A stretch of DNA of 64,000 bases. Source: Leptospirales bacterium (GTDB lineage: Bacteria > Spirochaetota > Leptospiria > Leptospirales > Leptospiraceae). The stretch spans positions 1 to 64,000 of the forward strand of contig JAAFIR010000008.1 in the NCBI GenBank assembly GCA_013297885.1. The letters are read 5' to 3'. The notes below the pieces were generated by a model. It searched no databases. It worked only from the letters and a program-made list of their open reading frames with translations, and had not been told where the DNA came from. Positions 54,057 through 62,948 of this stretch are shown here, piece by piece. How positions within the stretch are numbered: the stretch's first letter is position 1; each line of letters starts with the position of its first letter. The translations under genes and the position numbers were made by a program.

Positions 54057-54794
54057 ATGAAAGTTTATTTAGTTGGTGCAGGACCAGGTGATCCAGAGTT
54101 GATAACAATAAAAGCAAAAAGAATATTAGAAGAAGCTAATGTAGTATTTTATGACCAGTTAGTTGGTGAAGAAATTTTAGCTTATTGTAATAAAGATGTT
54201 GAACTTTTTTTTGTTGGCAAAGAAAGATCTCGACATTCTGTTCCTCAAGATCAGATTCACGAATTATTATTTGAAGCAACTAAAAAATTTAAAACTGTTG
54301 TTCGTTTAAAAGGTGGAGATCCATCTATATTTGGAAGAGTAGGGGAGGAATATTTCTATTTACTAGAAAAAAAAGTTGAAGTAGAAATTATTCCAGGTAT
54401 CACTACTGCATCTGGTTCTTCAGCATCAATTGGGATGCCTCTTACTCATAGAGATTATTCATCTGAAGTCATTTTTATAACTGGTCATTCTAAAAATGGA
54501 GTTGAACTTAATAAATTAAAAAATTTAATTTTAAAAGATAAAACCTTAGTAGTATATATGGGGATTTTTTCTTCTAAAGAAATTGAAACAACATTACTCG
54601 AAACAGAAGAAAATTTGGAAACATATTCTTTAATTATAGAAAATGCAACTTTATCAACAGAGAGAATTGTGACTTGTAAATTAACTGAATTAAATAAAAC
54701 AATTCTTGAACAAAATTTAAAATCTCCAAGTTTAATTATAATCGGAGATATTGTAAAATTTTATTTAGAAAAAGAAAAAATTTTTAAGAATTAA
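54057..54794 (+). CDS. cobA: Uroporphyrinogen-III C-methyltransferase
   Basis: Methylates uroporphyrinogen III twice to precorrin-2, the branch point to siroheme and cobalamin. The 245-residue monofunctional form carries VYLVGAGPGDPELITIKA, DQLVGEEIL, VRLKGGDPSIFGRVGEE, GITTASGSSASIGMPLTHR and a final SLIIIGDIV. All SUMT motifs are present. The next cobalamin or siroheme gene is not adjacent, so this is isolated. No uroporphyrinogen synthase is fused to it. Confidence 0.95.
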   Translation: MKVYLVGAGPGDPELITIKAKRILEEANVVFYDQLVGEEILAYCNKDVELFFVGKERSRHSVPQDQIHELLFEATKKFKTVVRLKGGDPSIFGRVGEEYFYLLEKKVEVEIIPGITTASGSSASIGMPLTHRDYSSEVIFITGHSKNGVELNKLKNLILKDKTLVVYMGIFSSKEIETTLLETEENLETYSLIIENATLSTERIVTCKLTELNKTILEQNLKSPSLIIIGDIVKFYLEKEKIFKN

Positions 54795-55044
54795 TAATTT
54801 ATTTTTTTTAATCAATATTTGAGTAAAAAATTGATAAAATAATCTCTTTTCTATTTGAATTAGTCTCGAATTTAATTTAAAAATAATTTTTACTGGTTAA
54901 GAGATTTGTAAAAGTATTCATTTAGTTTAAAGCTCAGAACAATTTTTTTCAAAATAAGTTTTTAAAAATTTTATATTTTTAAACTTAAAATATTTAATCA
55001 AAAAAAATAATATAATGTAATAAGTAATGCCAATAGATTTTTGT

Positions 55045-55148
55045 GCGATGTCAGTTTTAGAAGTTAAAATATCTTCTAAAACTGACCCGAGCTTCAAAAT
55101 GCTAGGTCACAAAGTGACTACTTACAGTACATTTTGAATCTCTATCGC
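55045..55148 (-). repeat. Type 2 two-hairpin intergenic element, copy L
   Basis: Plus strand: GCGATG (55045-55050), a perfect 13-bp hairpin (55051-55063 with 55073-55085), CCCGAGC, hairpin TTCAAAATG (55093-55101) with CATTTTGAA (55130-55138) topped by GTCAC-AAA-GTGAC (55106-55118), TCTCT and ATCGC (55144-55148). Relative to copy G the apical stem changes from GTCGC/GCGAC to GTCAC/GTGAC, a clean compensatory change. It lies between convergent cobA and hydrolase genes. Confidence 0.86.
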
Positions 55149-55163
55149 TAGTTTTTAAAAAAA

Positions 55164-56123
55164 TTATTTGTCTAATTTAGAAATAAATTCAGTAAGTTCT
55201 TTTTCTATAAGTTCATGATCTGAAACCACAAACTCAGACATCAAAATATGACTTCCATTTTTTACTTGGACTAATTTACTTTTTGGATTTGGTTGAAATT
55301 TGGAATATACTTCTTTGATACTATCGACTGATGCAGCTCTATCTTGTTCAATTTCATTTTGAAAATAAAAAACTAGTGTTGGAACTTTTACTTCACCAAA
55401 AACATTTTCTTCATTAATATAATTTTTTAAATCGATCAAATTATGTAGAGCTGAGAAATATTGTTTAGTATACCAATAATCATCATATCCTTCTAAATAA
55501 TTCTTTTTCCGTGGAGAGTTTTTTCGGCTTGAATCTCTAACTCTTCCAAAACTAACCAAATATGCAATATAAATTCCACCGGGATACTCTAACACTTTTG
55601 GTGAAGTAGAACCAAATTCATAATAGGGAGAAGCTAAAACTAATGCATGAATTTTTTCTGGATTTTTTGCAGTTAAATAAGTTGAAACTAATCCTCCCAT
55701 ACTTGTTCCAATTAATATCAATTTGTCGCCAAGTAAATCCATTTGGTTTAAAGCTTCAGTATCTGCATCCAAATACTCATTAAACTTTGTGTCTCTATGT
55801 TCATACATATTAGTTCCATGCCCCGGTTGACGGATATAATATGTGTTGTATTTAAACTTGTTTGCAATTTTATCAACTATAAGTTCACCTTCTTTCATAC
55901 AAGCACCAAATCCATGAAGATATAGAATAGCATATTTTGATTTGGTTTTGGAATGTCTTATTAATTTTTCTTCACAACCAGGTCTGTGATTTTTTTCTTT
56001 GCTGATTTTTAATTTTTCAGAATAAAACTCTTCAAAAGAATTATATTTTTTTTCTTTTAATTTATCAAATTTATAATCTAATTTACAAGAAAAGATAAAT
56101 AATAGTAATATAAATGCTTTCAT
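55164..56123 (-). CDS. Alpha/beta hydrolase lipoprotein
   Basis: A 319-residue lipoprotein (signal MKAFILLLFIFSC, Cys13). The alpha/beta-hydrolase core has YLHGFGACMKEG (oxyanion region), GTSMGGLVSTYL (nucleophile Ser in GTSMG, about residue 145), a later acid region (VPTLVFYFQNEIEQD) and the C-terminal His in NGSHILMSE. It resembles carboxylesterase/lysophospholipase-type enzymes. The substrate is presumably an ester in the envelope. It starts after element L on the other strand. Confidence 0.82.
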   Translation of the reverse strand: MKAFILLLFIFSCKLDYKFDKLKEKKYNSFEEFYSEKLKISKEKNHRPGCEEKLIRHSKTKSKYAILYLHGFGACMKEGELIVDKIANKFKYNTYYIRQPGHGTNMYEHRDTKFNEYLDADTEALNQMDLLGDKLILIGTSMGGLVSTYLTAKNPEKIHALVLASPYYEFGSTSPKVLEYPGGIYIAYLVSFGRVRDSSRKNSPRKKNYLEGYDDYWYTKQYFSALHNLIDLKNYINEENVFGEVKVPTLVFYFQNEIEQDRAASVDSIKEVYSKFQPNPKSKLVQVKNGSHILMSEFVVSDHELIEKELTEFISKLDK

Positions 56124-56182
56124 TTAATACTCCTTAAGTGAATTTCAAGTAAAAACTTTCAAGAAACTTTATCAAGTTAAAA

Positions 56183-57982
56183 TTAATTTTTTAAGTAAGA
56201 TTTAAATTTTACTTCTCTTTGAAAATCTTCATTTTTACTAAAATAGTAATTTTTAAATTCTTCATAATCTTTTCTAAGTTCTGATTTAGACTTTGTTTCA
56301 AAAGGATACTTATCTAAATATTTTTCAAAATTTATGAATTCATAATTTTTTGTTTTGTATAAATTTTCAAAACTAGCTGAATCATATTCTAAAATTCTAA
56401 ATTCTCCTGATAAACCTTTGATTTTAAATGAATTATAATCTGTTTTTGGAATTTGAGAACTAGGAAAAAAATGAATTCCAATATTTCTTTTTTTTAGATA
56501 TTCAAGAGGTGCATTTTTTTCATGACCAACTCTTTTTCTCTTTAAAATTTTTTGATGTGCAATAAATTCATCAGTTAGTCCTGTCTCTGATTCAATTGCA
56601 ATTTTTGGATCTAAATAATAAATTAACATAGCTTCTGATCCACCAAATGCTACAGGAATTTCTTCTTCTCTAAATTCTTTTGCAATAGGAATTAATTTTA
56701 ATTTTAATTCATAAATAGATTTTAGTTTATAAATATCAGATTCATTTGTAACTTGGTCTATAATTGGAATTTTGGTTTTTTTGTAAGGATTAATTGAGGA
56801 TATTGTTAAAATAATTACTAAAATTGACAGAACAATTCTTGAATATTTTTTTTGTTCATTTATAATAATTTCAAAAAATAAAAATAATATTGGTGAAATT
56901 GGAATTAATAATCTGGCAAACATAAAATCACCTCCTATCTTTGCCAAATAAAAAATATAAAATAAGCTTGGTGAAAATAATATCCAAAATGCTTTTTTTG
57001 AAATAGGTTTTAAATTGGGGATTCTTTTTTTTCTTTTTAATAAACTTAGTTTTAATTTTTTTCTTTGAGAATTCTCTAATCTATTCAAACTTTCAGATTT
57101 TGTAAGATACATAAATAATGAATTTAACTTTTTATATTTATAAAGCCAAATAAATATCATTGGTATTAAAAATAAAAATACATAATATGAACTAAAATAT
57201 AATTTTAAATATAAAAAACCTTGTTCAAAATAAGTTTCATCCCCTGATTTTGCATAAAAAGTATTTGGAAAAATATAACCATAAAAATTGTATTTCCAAT
57301 AAAAATAAGGAAAGTAAATAATTAAAAAAGGAATCTGTATCGCTAATAATTTTCTAATTAAAAATTTATCTTTTTGGTTGATTAATAGAAAAAAGAAATA
57401 AATATTTGCAAATGAATAAAATAAAAATCCATCTGGTCGAGTTAAACAAGATAGAATTAAAAAAAAGTTTCCTAATATAATAAACTGAATTTCATTTTTT
57501 AATAAAAATAAAGCAAGTCCAAATAATAAAAAAAAGCTGAACATCGAACCTTCTAAACCAGAACTTGCAAAAATTTGAGAATGAGTTTGAATCGAAAAAC
57601 AAAAAAAAGCAAGAGGTAAAAAATTTCTTTGATTTAATTTTTTACTAATTTGAAACAATAAAATTAAATTAACAAAATAAAATAAAATTCCAAGATAAAT
57701 AGAAACAAAAATTGGATCAAGATTAATTTCCATTCCAAAGTAAATGAAAATTGTCCATAAAAAATTTGTATAACCTTCTACAAATTCTCCTTCATTAAAA
57801 ACTAGTCCAAGTCCACGAAACAAATTTTTTGCATATCTAAAAGAAATAAATGCATCGTCTGAGACCCAGCGATAAGTATAAGCTGAATAAATTGCATAAA
57901 TAAAAAATAGAAAAGAAAATAATTTTGAAAAAAAATTAAAATTTAATTTTAGAGTATATTTTTTTATTTCAACTTCTTGCAC
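56183..57982 (-). CDS. GT-C glycosyltransferase, arabinofuranosyltransferase-like
   Basis: A 599-residue membrane protein with about ten hydrophobic segments between residues 15 and 390, the GT-C layout. The first loop has SDDAFISFRYAKNLFRGLGL and the motif EGYTNFLW, typical of GT-C enzymes that use a polyprenyl-phosphate sugar (D-D after the first helix gives the acidic metal ligands). The C-terminal 200 residues are soluble, presumably periplasmic. The start is GTG 57982. Divergent from the GT4 gene, whose longer reading frame would overlap this start. It probably decorates a surface glycan. Confidence 0.8.
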   Translation of the reverse strand: MQEVEIKKYTLKLNFNFFSKLFSFLFFIYAIYSAYTYRWVSDDAFISFRYAKNLFRGLGLVFNEGEFVEGYTNFLWTIFIYFGMEINLDPIFVSIYLGILFYFVNLILLFQISKKLNQRNFLPLAFFCFSIQTHSQIFASSGLEGSMFSFFLLFGLALFLLKNEIQFIILGNFFLILSCLTRPDGFLFYSFANIYFFFLLINQKDKFLIRKLLAIQIPFLIIYFPYFYWKYNFYGYIFPNTFYAKSGDETYFEQGFLYLKLYFSSYYVFLFLIPMIFIWLYKYKKLNSLFMYLTKSESLNRLENSQRKKLKLSLLKRKKRIPNLKPISKKAFWILFSPSLFYIFYLAKIGGDFMFARLLIPISPILFLFFEIIINEQKKYSRIVLSILVIILTISSINPYKKTKIPIIDQVTNESDIYKLKSIYELKLKLIPIAKEFREEEIPVAFGGSEAMLIYYLDPKIAIESETGLTDEFIAHQKILKRKRVGHEKNAPLEYLKKRNIGIHFFPSSQIPKTDYNSFKIKGLSGEFRILEYDSASFENLYKTKNYEFINFEKYLDKYPFETKSKSELRKDYEEFKNYYFSKNEDFQREVKFKSYLKN

Positions 57983-58027
57983 AAAATTTATCTTTATTTT
58001 AAACCTAGTTCAGTCAAGATTGATTTA

Positions 58028-59209
58028 GTGAAATTAAAACTTGCTATAATTTGTCCAATATTTTCTAAAACTTTTAGTGGTGGTGCTGAAAAACATATTT
58101 TTGATTTAGCAAATTTATTTAAAGAAGATTACGAAATAGAAATTTTTACAACAAATTCTATAAATTATAGAACTTGGGAATCTATCAAAATTAATGAAGC
58201 ATATGAGTTTCCTGTTCATAGAAAGAAAGTTCTGAAACAAAGAAATTTAAAAAAATTTAATAAACTCCATGAAACTATTTTAGCAAAAAAAAATATTTCT
58301 GAAGATGAAATGTCAGAATGGATTAACTCTCAAGGTCCTTATGTACCAAATTTGATAGAAAAACTTTTTCAAGAGGAATCAAATTTTGACTTATTTTTAT
58401 TTATGAGTTATCTATATTATCCTACAATTTATGGAATTGAAAAAATAAAAGATAAATCAATCTTGATCCCAACTTTTCATGATGAACAAGCAATTTATTT
58501 TCCTATTTTTAAAAAAATTTTTACGAATTCCATTTCTTATGCTTTTAATACAATTGAAGAATTTATTTTATTCAAAAAGGTATTTCAATTTTTACCAGAT
58601 CATTTTTCAATTATAGGTCCACCACTTAAAGATATTTTTTTTTCAAACTCAAAAACTATCTCTTACCCTTTTATATTATACATAGGTAGAATTGATTTGG
58701 GAAAAGGTATTTCTGAATTAATTGAATATTTTTTAGAATATAAAAATAAATTCCCTTCCGATTTAAAACTATTATTACTTGGAAAAGGGGAAATAAATTT
58801 TTTTCATAAAGATATCATTTTTACAGGTTTTGTTTCTGAAGAAGAAAAAAATAATTATTTATTTAATTCTGAATTTTTAGTGAATCCATCTCGCCTAGAA
58901 AGTTTTTCTATTTCAGTTATGGAGGCATGGCTATTTGAAAAAGCAGTATTAGTAAATACAAATTCAGATGTATTAAAAGCACATTGCAACAGAAGTAATG
59001 CAGGTATGTATTATTCTTCCATGGAAAGTTTTATATTGATGTTAAATTTTTTACTTATAGAAAAAGAAAAAAGATCTATAATGGGAAAAAATGGAAAAAA
59101 ATATGTATTAGAAAATTATAATGAAAAAATCGTTTTGGAGAAATTTAAAAAATTATTTTTTTTGACTCACCAAAAAAATTCCAAAAATAATAAAACAAGT
59201 TCCAATTAA
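58028..59209 (+). CDS. GT4 family glycosyltransferase
   Basis: GTG 58028 is chosen; the longer frame has a TTG at 57977 inside the divergent gene's start. The 393-residue enzyme has the GT-B N-terminal glycine motif IFSKTFSGGAEKHIFDLA, a middle linker, and the C-terminal GT4 nucleotide-binding part (YIGRIDLGKGISELIEYF, LLLLGKGEINF, PSRLESFSISVMEAW with the E-x7-E pair). Its last 57 bases overlap the convergent EamA gene tail to tail. Confidence 0.85.
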   Translation: MKLKLAIICPIFSKTFSGGAEKHIFDLANLFKEDYEIEIFTTNSINYRTWESIKINEAYEFPVHRKKVLKQRNLKKFNKLHETILAKKNISEDEMSEWINSQGPYVPNLIEKLFQEESNFDLFLFMSYLYYPTIYGIEKIKDKSILIPTFHDEQAIYFPIFKKIFTNSISYAFNTIEEFILFKKVFQFLPDHFSIIGPPLKDIFFSNSKTISYPFILYIGRIDLGKGISELIEYFLEYKNKFPSDLKLLLLGKGEINFFHKDIIFTGFVSEEEKNNYLFNSEFLVNPSRLESFSISVMEAWLFEKAVLVNTNSDVLKAHCNRSNAGMYYSSMESFILMLNFLLIEKEKRSIMGKNGKKYVLENYNEKIVLEKFKKLFFLTHQKNSKNNKTSSN

Positions 59210-60043
59210 TTCTTGAATTCCAATTTTTTCATCTAAAAATGTCCAAGCAAGCAAAATGGTAGAAACAGGTCCGACAGATGCAATAATTGCAGAAGAACTA
59301 GAGCCAATTTTTTTAATTCCATAAGAAAGTAAAAATGTAGGTATAATAGTGTTAAGTGTCGCCATTAAAAATCCAAAAAACCAAATCCTTGGACTAAAAT
59401 CCCCAATCAATTTTATTGGTCTAACTAAAACAAAATGAATACAAATTGTGATACATGCAACTGTCATTGCAAATGCTGTAAAAAAATTTGCACCCACTTT
59501 TGGAATTAATTCTCCACTACCAATAAAATAAATAGAATATGTAATTGCACAAATAAAAATTATTGAAGCACCAAGAATTGTGTTTCTATTTTTTTCTAAT
59601 GCTTCTGATGAAAAAACAATGATGATACCAAGATAACAAAATAATAAAGATAAGATTTCTAATTTAGAAATTTTTTTATTTAAAAAAAATACTCCAATTA
59701 AAATTACTATTGTTGGATAAATAAATAAAATTAATCTTTCAAGTCCAGCAGAGATATATTCTAATCCAATAAAATCCAATAGACTAGCTAAATAATAACC
59801 CAAAAAACCAAGTATAAAAATTTGAAATAAAACTGAATTGGAAATATTTTTTTTTCTATATTCTAATATTGAAATGAATAAAAAAATTGGCAATGCTAAA
59901 CTCATTCTTAAAAACAAAGCTGAAATAGAGTCTATTCCTTCTTTATAAGCTAGTTTTACAATTACAGATTTTGATGAAAAAGCAATGGATGCTATTAATA
60001 TTAAAATGACTCCAAATAACCTATTTTTATTTTCAGTTTGCAT
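59153..60043 (-). CDS. EamA/DMT superfamily transporter
   Basis: A 296-residue inner-membrane protein with ten predicted helices in two EamA repeats (about 1-140 and 150-296). The first repeat has ASIAFSSKSVIVKLAY, LFLRMSLALPIFL and LGYYLASLLDFIGLEYISAG; the second has FICAITYSIYFIGSG and IASVGPVSTILLAWTFLDEKIG with the conserved Glu/Lys turn. Such proteins export amino acids, nucleotide-linked sugars or other metabolites; which is unknown. Its 3' end overlaps the GT4 gene by 57 bases. Confidence 0.88.
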   Translation of the reverse strand: MQTENKNRLFGVILILIASIAFSSKSVIVKLAYKEGIDSISALFLRMSLALPIFLFISILEYRKKNISNSVLFQIFILGFLGYYLASLLDFIGLEYISAGLERLILFIYPTIVILIGVFFLNKKISKLEILSLLFCYLGIIIVFSSEALEKNRNTILGASIIFICAITYSIYFIGSGELIPKVGANFFTAFAMTVACITICIHFVLVRPIKLIGDFSPRIWFFGFLMATLNTIIPTFLLSYGIKKIGSSSSAIIASVGPVSTILLAWTFLDEKIGIQELIGTCFIIFGIFLVSQKK

Positions 60044-60071
60044 TTATTAAACAATGATTTTTGATGCAGTT

Positions 60072-60899
60072 ATGAAACAAATTTCTTTTCTACAGATTTT
60101 ATTTTTTTTTGGAATCAATTGTATGTTTCAACCAATTACAGAAAAAGAAGCCCTTGAAAAATTTTCTCCATATTCTATTTATTTCAAAAAAGAAGAGTTG
60201 AATCAAAGAAACATTTCTTATGTTGAAACTGGAAACTTAAATTCAGAAAAATTATTATTTTTTATACACGGCTCACCCGGTTCTTGGGATGCATATCTTG
60301 AATATTTAAAAGATAAAGATTTACAAAACGTTCATTTAATTTCAATTAACCGCCTCGGTTACGCTGATTCTGAAATGAATAAGCCTGAAAAAAGTTTAGA
60401 AGCACATGCTAAAGCTTTTTTGCCAATTTTAGAAAGATATAAAAGCAAAAAAATTTATTTAATTGGTCATTCATTTGGTGGACCAGTTGCTTTAGAATTA
60501 AATTTTCTTTTTAAGAATGTTTCAGGAATTATGCTATTAGCTCCTTCAATAGATCCTGAAAAAGAAGAAATTCTTTGGTATCAAAATTTAGCATTAAATT
60601 CATTTATTCGTTTTTTTATACCTAGTCCATTAGATGTTTGTAATAAAGAAATTTTTACTTTAAAAGAAGAACTTACTAAACAAAAAAGAATTTATAAAAG
60701 TCTTAAAACAAAAATAATTTATATTCAAGGCAAAAAAGATAATTTAGTACCTTATGAAAATTTTTATTATTTAGAGAAAAATATTACTGAACCGAAAAAT
60801 TTAAAAACAGTTTTATTAGAAAATGCAAACCATTTTATTGTTTGGAATCAATTTGATTTAGTTAAAAAAGAAATTTTAGAATTAATGATCACAAAATAG
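60072..60899 (+). CDS. Alpha/beta hydrolase, exported or lipid-anchored
   Basis: ATG 60072 is preferred over 60054 because it gives a signal MKQISFLQILFFFGINC with Cys17. The 275-residue product has the hydrolase core FFIHGSPGSWDAYLEYL (oxyanion), YLIGHSFGGPVALEL (nucleophile Ser in GHSFGG), an acid region IYIQGKKDNLVPYENF and the His in NANHFIVWN. So the full Ser/Asp/His triad is present. Substrate unknown. It is divergent from the EamA gene with 28 bases between. Confidence 0.85.
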   Translation: MKQISFLQILFFFGINCMFQPITEKEALEKFSPYSIYFKKEELNQRNISYVETGNLNSEKLLFFIHGSPGSWDAYLEYLKDKDLQNVHLISINRLGYADSEMNKPEKSLEAHAKAFLPILERYKSKKIYLIGHSFGGPVALELNFLFKNVSGIMLLAPSIDPEKEEILWYQNLALNSFIRFFIPSPLDVCNKEIFTLKEELTKQKRIYKSLKTKIIYIQGKKDNLVPYENFYYLEKNITEPKNLKTVLLENANHFIVWNQFDLVKKEILELMITK

Positions 60900-61007
60900 A
60901 ATAACTTGATTAAAAATTTCAGGAATTAAATGTGTAAGTGATAAGTAGATCTTTTCTGAATCACTTTTGACTTATCTCAAAGGATTAAGAAGTAGCAGAA
61001 AGCATAA

Positions 61008-61073
61008 GCGATATCTAAAGTTGATTGTGTTAGGCAGTGGGTTTCAACCCACTGTCTAACTACCCACTGTCGC
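61008..61073. repeat. Single-hairpin element, possible degenerate copy
   Basis: GCGAT (61008-61012) and GTCGC (61069-61073) pair with one G-T wobble and enclose one long hairpin: GTTAG/CTAAC outer stem (61029-61033 with 61056-61060) and CAGTGGGTT/AACCCACTG inner stem (61035-61043 with 61046-61054). A second CCCACTG follows. Upstream is GTAGCAGAAAGC, like the junction of copies A and B. It lacks the second hairpin, so I treat it as a possible relic. Confidence 0.45.
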
Positions 61074-61096
61074 AAAAGAAAGTAACGCCCTTTCCC

Positions 61097-62005
61097 TTAT
61101 TGATTGCTCTTAGCGTTTAAAGCCATTTTCATAAAATAACCTTTTACATCATACCAAAACTGTCCTGAGTTTGCAGAATTAGTTGCTTGTAAATGATCAA
61201 TACCTGTTGTAGTGATTGGATAAGAAGGTTCACCTTTCCAAGTTCCCCAACGTTGTGAACTAAATGGAACAACTCCATCGTTCTCTCCACCTTGGCCATT
61301 GAATACTCCACCTGCCCAACAAATTGGTGAAGGAATTCCCATTAATGGATGTTGAATTAAATCTGGAATAGTGATTTTTGAACCATATGAAAAATATTTT
61401 ACACTTGAGTGATTTGGAGTATTTGCATTAAAATTATTCATATAAGAAGTTGATAGTGAAGCTGCCATTGTTAAAACATCTTGGTTACCTGAACGATAAA
61501 TCAATGCTGCAAATGAGTTCACAATAATTGCAACAGAAGGTTTTAGCCAATTTGGAATTACAGCAAGACCAATATCCGCAAGTGGGGTTCCTCTTTGAAC
61601 TGCATTTAAAGAAGTGTATGTTGAAATTTTTGATGCCATTCCTAGATTGGAAATCATAAAACGACCATCAAGTCCACCTTGTGAATGACCTATGTAATGA
61701 ACTTTTGTAAATCCATTTGCTGCCATCCAAGAATTGATTTGATTTTTTTGTTCGTTTGCTCTAAAGCTCAAACCTTGCATTGCAGTTTTTCCTGGAGTAA
61801 GCACTGGAACACCTTGGCTTCTTAAATAGTCATCCATTCCACCCCAATATTTGATGAGTCCTGCAGCTAAACCTTGTGTATCATCAAAACCTAAAATCCC
61901 ATGACCAAGAACAATTGGGTATGTGCCTGATAATGGTTTAGTTGAACTTCCGCCACCTGATGCGAAAATTGAAATCGAAAAAATAAATAGAATTAGTTTT
62001 AACAT
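61097..62005 (-). CDS. Secreted triacylglycerol lipase (family I type)
   Basis: ATG 62005, preceded by AAGAGGTT, gives a signal peptide (MLKLILFIFSISIFAS) and 302 residues. The lipase core is PIVLGHGILGFDD (oxyanion motif), HYIGHSQGGLDGRFM (GHSQG nucleophile), a late Asp in GENDGVVPFSS and His in TGIDHLQATN. These match the LipA-type secreted lipases of Pseudomonas, which also use a calcium site with the C-terminal Asp. No lipase-specific foldase gene is adjacent. Secretion is probably by signal peptide then an outer-membrane system. Confidence 0.88.
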   Translation of the reverse strand: MLKLILFIFSISIFASGGGSSTKPLSGTYPIVLGHGILGFDDTQGLAAGLIKYWGGMDDYLRSQGVPVLTPGKTAMQGLSFRANEQKNQINSWMAANGFTKVHYIGHSQGGLDGRFMISNLGMASKISTYTSLNAVQRGTPLADIGLAVIPNWLKPSVAIIVNSFAALIYRSGNQDVLTMAASLSTSYMNNFNANTPNHSSVKYFSYGSKITIPDLIQHPLMGIPSPICWAGGVFNGQGGENDGVVPFSSQRWGTWKGEPSYPITTTGIDHLQATNSANSGQFWYDVKGYFMKMALNAKSNQ

Positions 62006-62180
62006 AGTTAACCTCTTAATTTGTCTGAAGTTAGTTTTTTCAAAAAATATTGCAAGCAAAAAAAAATATTTATAGAAAAGTTTTTTTGCTTTTTGCTTAA
62101 AAAATTCCCTCTATTTTGAAAAAATGGAGAGGGAGTTATATTCCCTTGTTTGACTAATTATATAAAGTTGGGTGAGGTGG

Positions 62181-62302
62181 GCGAGTTTTTGCTTCGCAAA
62201 AATCAGACTCTCAACTCCCGTCAAAAAATTTATCCTCCCTGCTTCTGTGAAGCACCAAGCCAAGCTATGTCAATTTTTTGACGACGTTTCGATTCTTCTC
62301 GC
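62181..62302 (-). repeat. Type 1 two-hairpin intergenic element, copy J
   Basis: On the minus strand: GCGAG (62298-62302), AA, GAATCGAAACGTCG, hairpin 1 with perfect 12-bp base (62219-62230 with 62272-62283) and an inner GCTTC-TGT-GAAGC hairpin, GGAGTTGAGAGTCTG, hairpin 2 TTTTTGC-GAA-GCAAAAA, CTCGC (62181-62185), CC. The closing pair is GCGAG/CTCGC, again compensated. It lies between the lipase gene and the paired lipoproteins. Confidence 0.86.
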
Positions 62303-62345
62303 TTTCACTGCTAGAGTTGTAAAACCTAATTTTATTTGAGAGAAT

Positions 62346-62948
62346 TTATTTAGCTAAATCTATTTTCATTTTTTCAAGTACATCTGCTAAAAGTAAGTCG
62401 TTTATTTTTTTTAATTCTGAATCTTGATTTAGAATCACAATAAATGGGAACCAAAAATAAATTTCTAATTTTCTTTCAGCAATATATCTTTTTTGGAAAG
62501 TTCCATCTTTAAATAAATTTACGCTTAGACTTTGTGTTTGTTCATCATAACCAGGAATTAAAGTCAGGCTAAGGAATGTAAAAAATTTGAAAAATTGAAT
62601 TATAGGTTTTGCTACTGATTCATTATTACTAGAAATTTCTAAATAATAATCATCTTTCGTTTTTCCCATTTCAACTTCGCTAAATAAATTAGAGCATAAA
62701 ATTCTATCTCTTACCTTATTTTCATCAATTTTATTTCTTCTTTGGTTTGGATCATTATTTTTTTCTGAATCATAGTGTAGAATACTAAACGATGCATTAA
62801 ACTTAGTTTTTAATTGAGTTTTATTTTCACATGTATCATAATTATTTGGCTTTTTAGTATCTAATAAATTGTAAAAACAATTCATAAATTGAACAATAAA
62901 TATATAAATTAATAAGAATTTTAATTTTTTTTTTAAATTTTGAATCAT
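62346..62948 (-). CDS. Lipoprotein-like protein, paralogue of its neighbour
   Basis: A 200-residue protein with a long hydrophobic N-terminus (about 8-24) ending near Cys24. It shares length, layout and several blocks with the adjacent 186-residue protein: a Cys after an early Lys-rich part, a central Lys/Asp-rich segment, ILCSNLFSEVEMG against ILLCTGNFKDVFKG, a hydrophobic helix then FTFLSLTLIPGYDEQ against FTLFLVPSKAERE. The pair overlap by one base. No family recognised. Confidence 0.65.
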   Translation of the reverse strand: MIQNLKKKLKFLLIYIFIVQFMNCFYNLLDTKKPNNYDTCENKTQLKTKFNASFSILHYDSEKNNDPNQRRNKIDENKVRDRILCSNLFSEVEMGKTKDDYYLEISSNNESVAKPIIQFFKFFTFLSLTLIPGYDEQTQSLSVNLFKDGTFQKRYIAERKLEIYFWFPFIVILNQDSELKKINDLLLADVLEKMKIDLAK

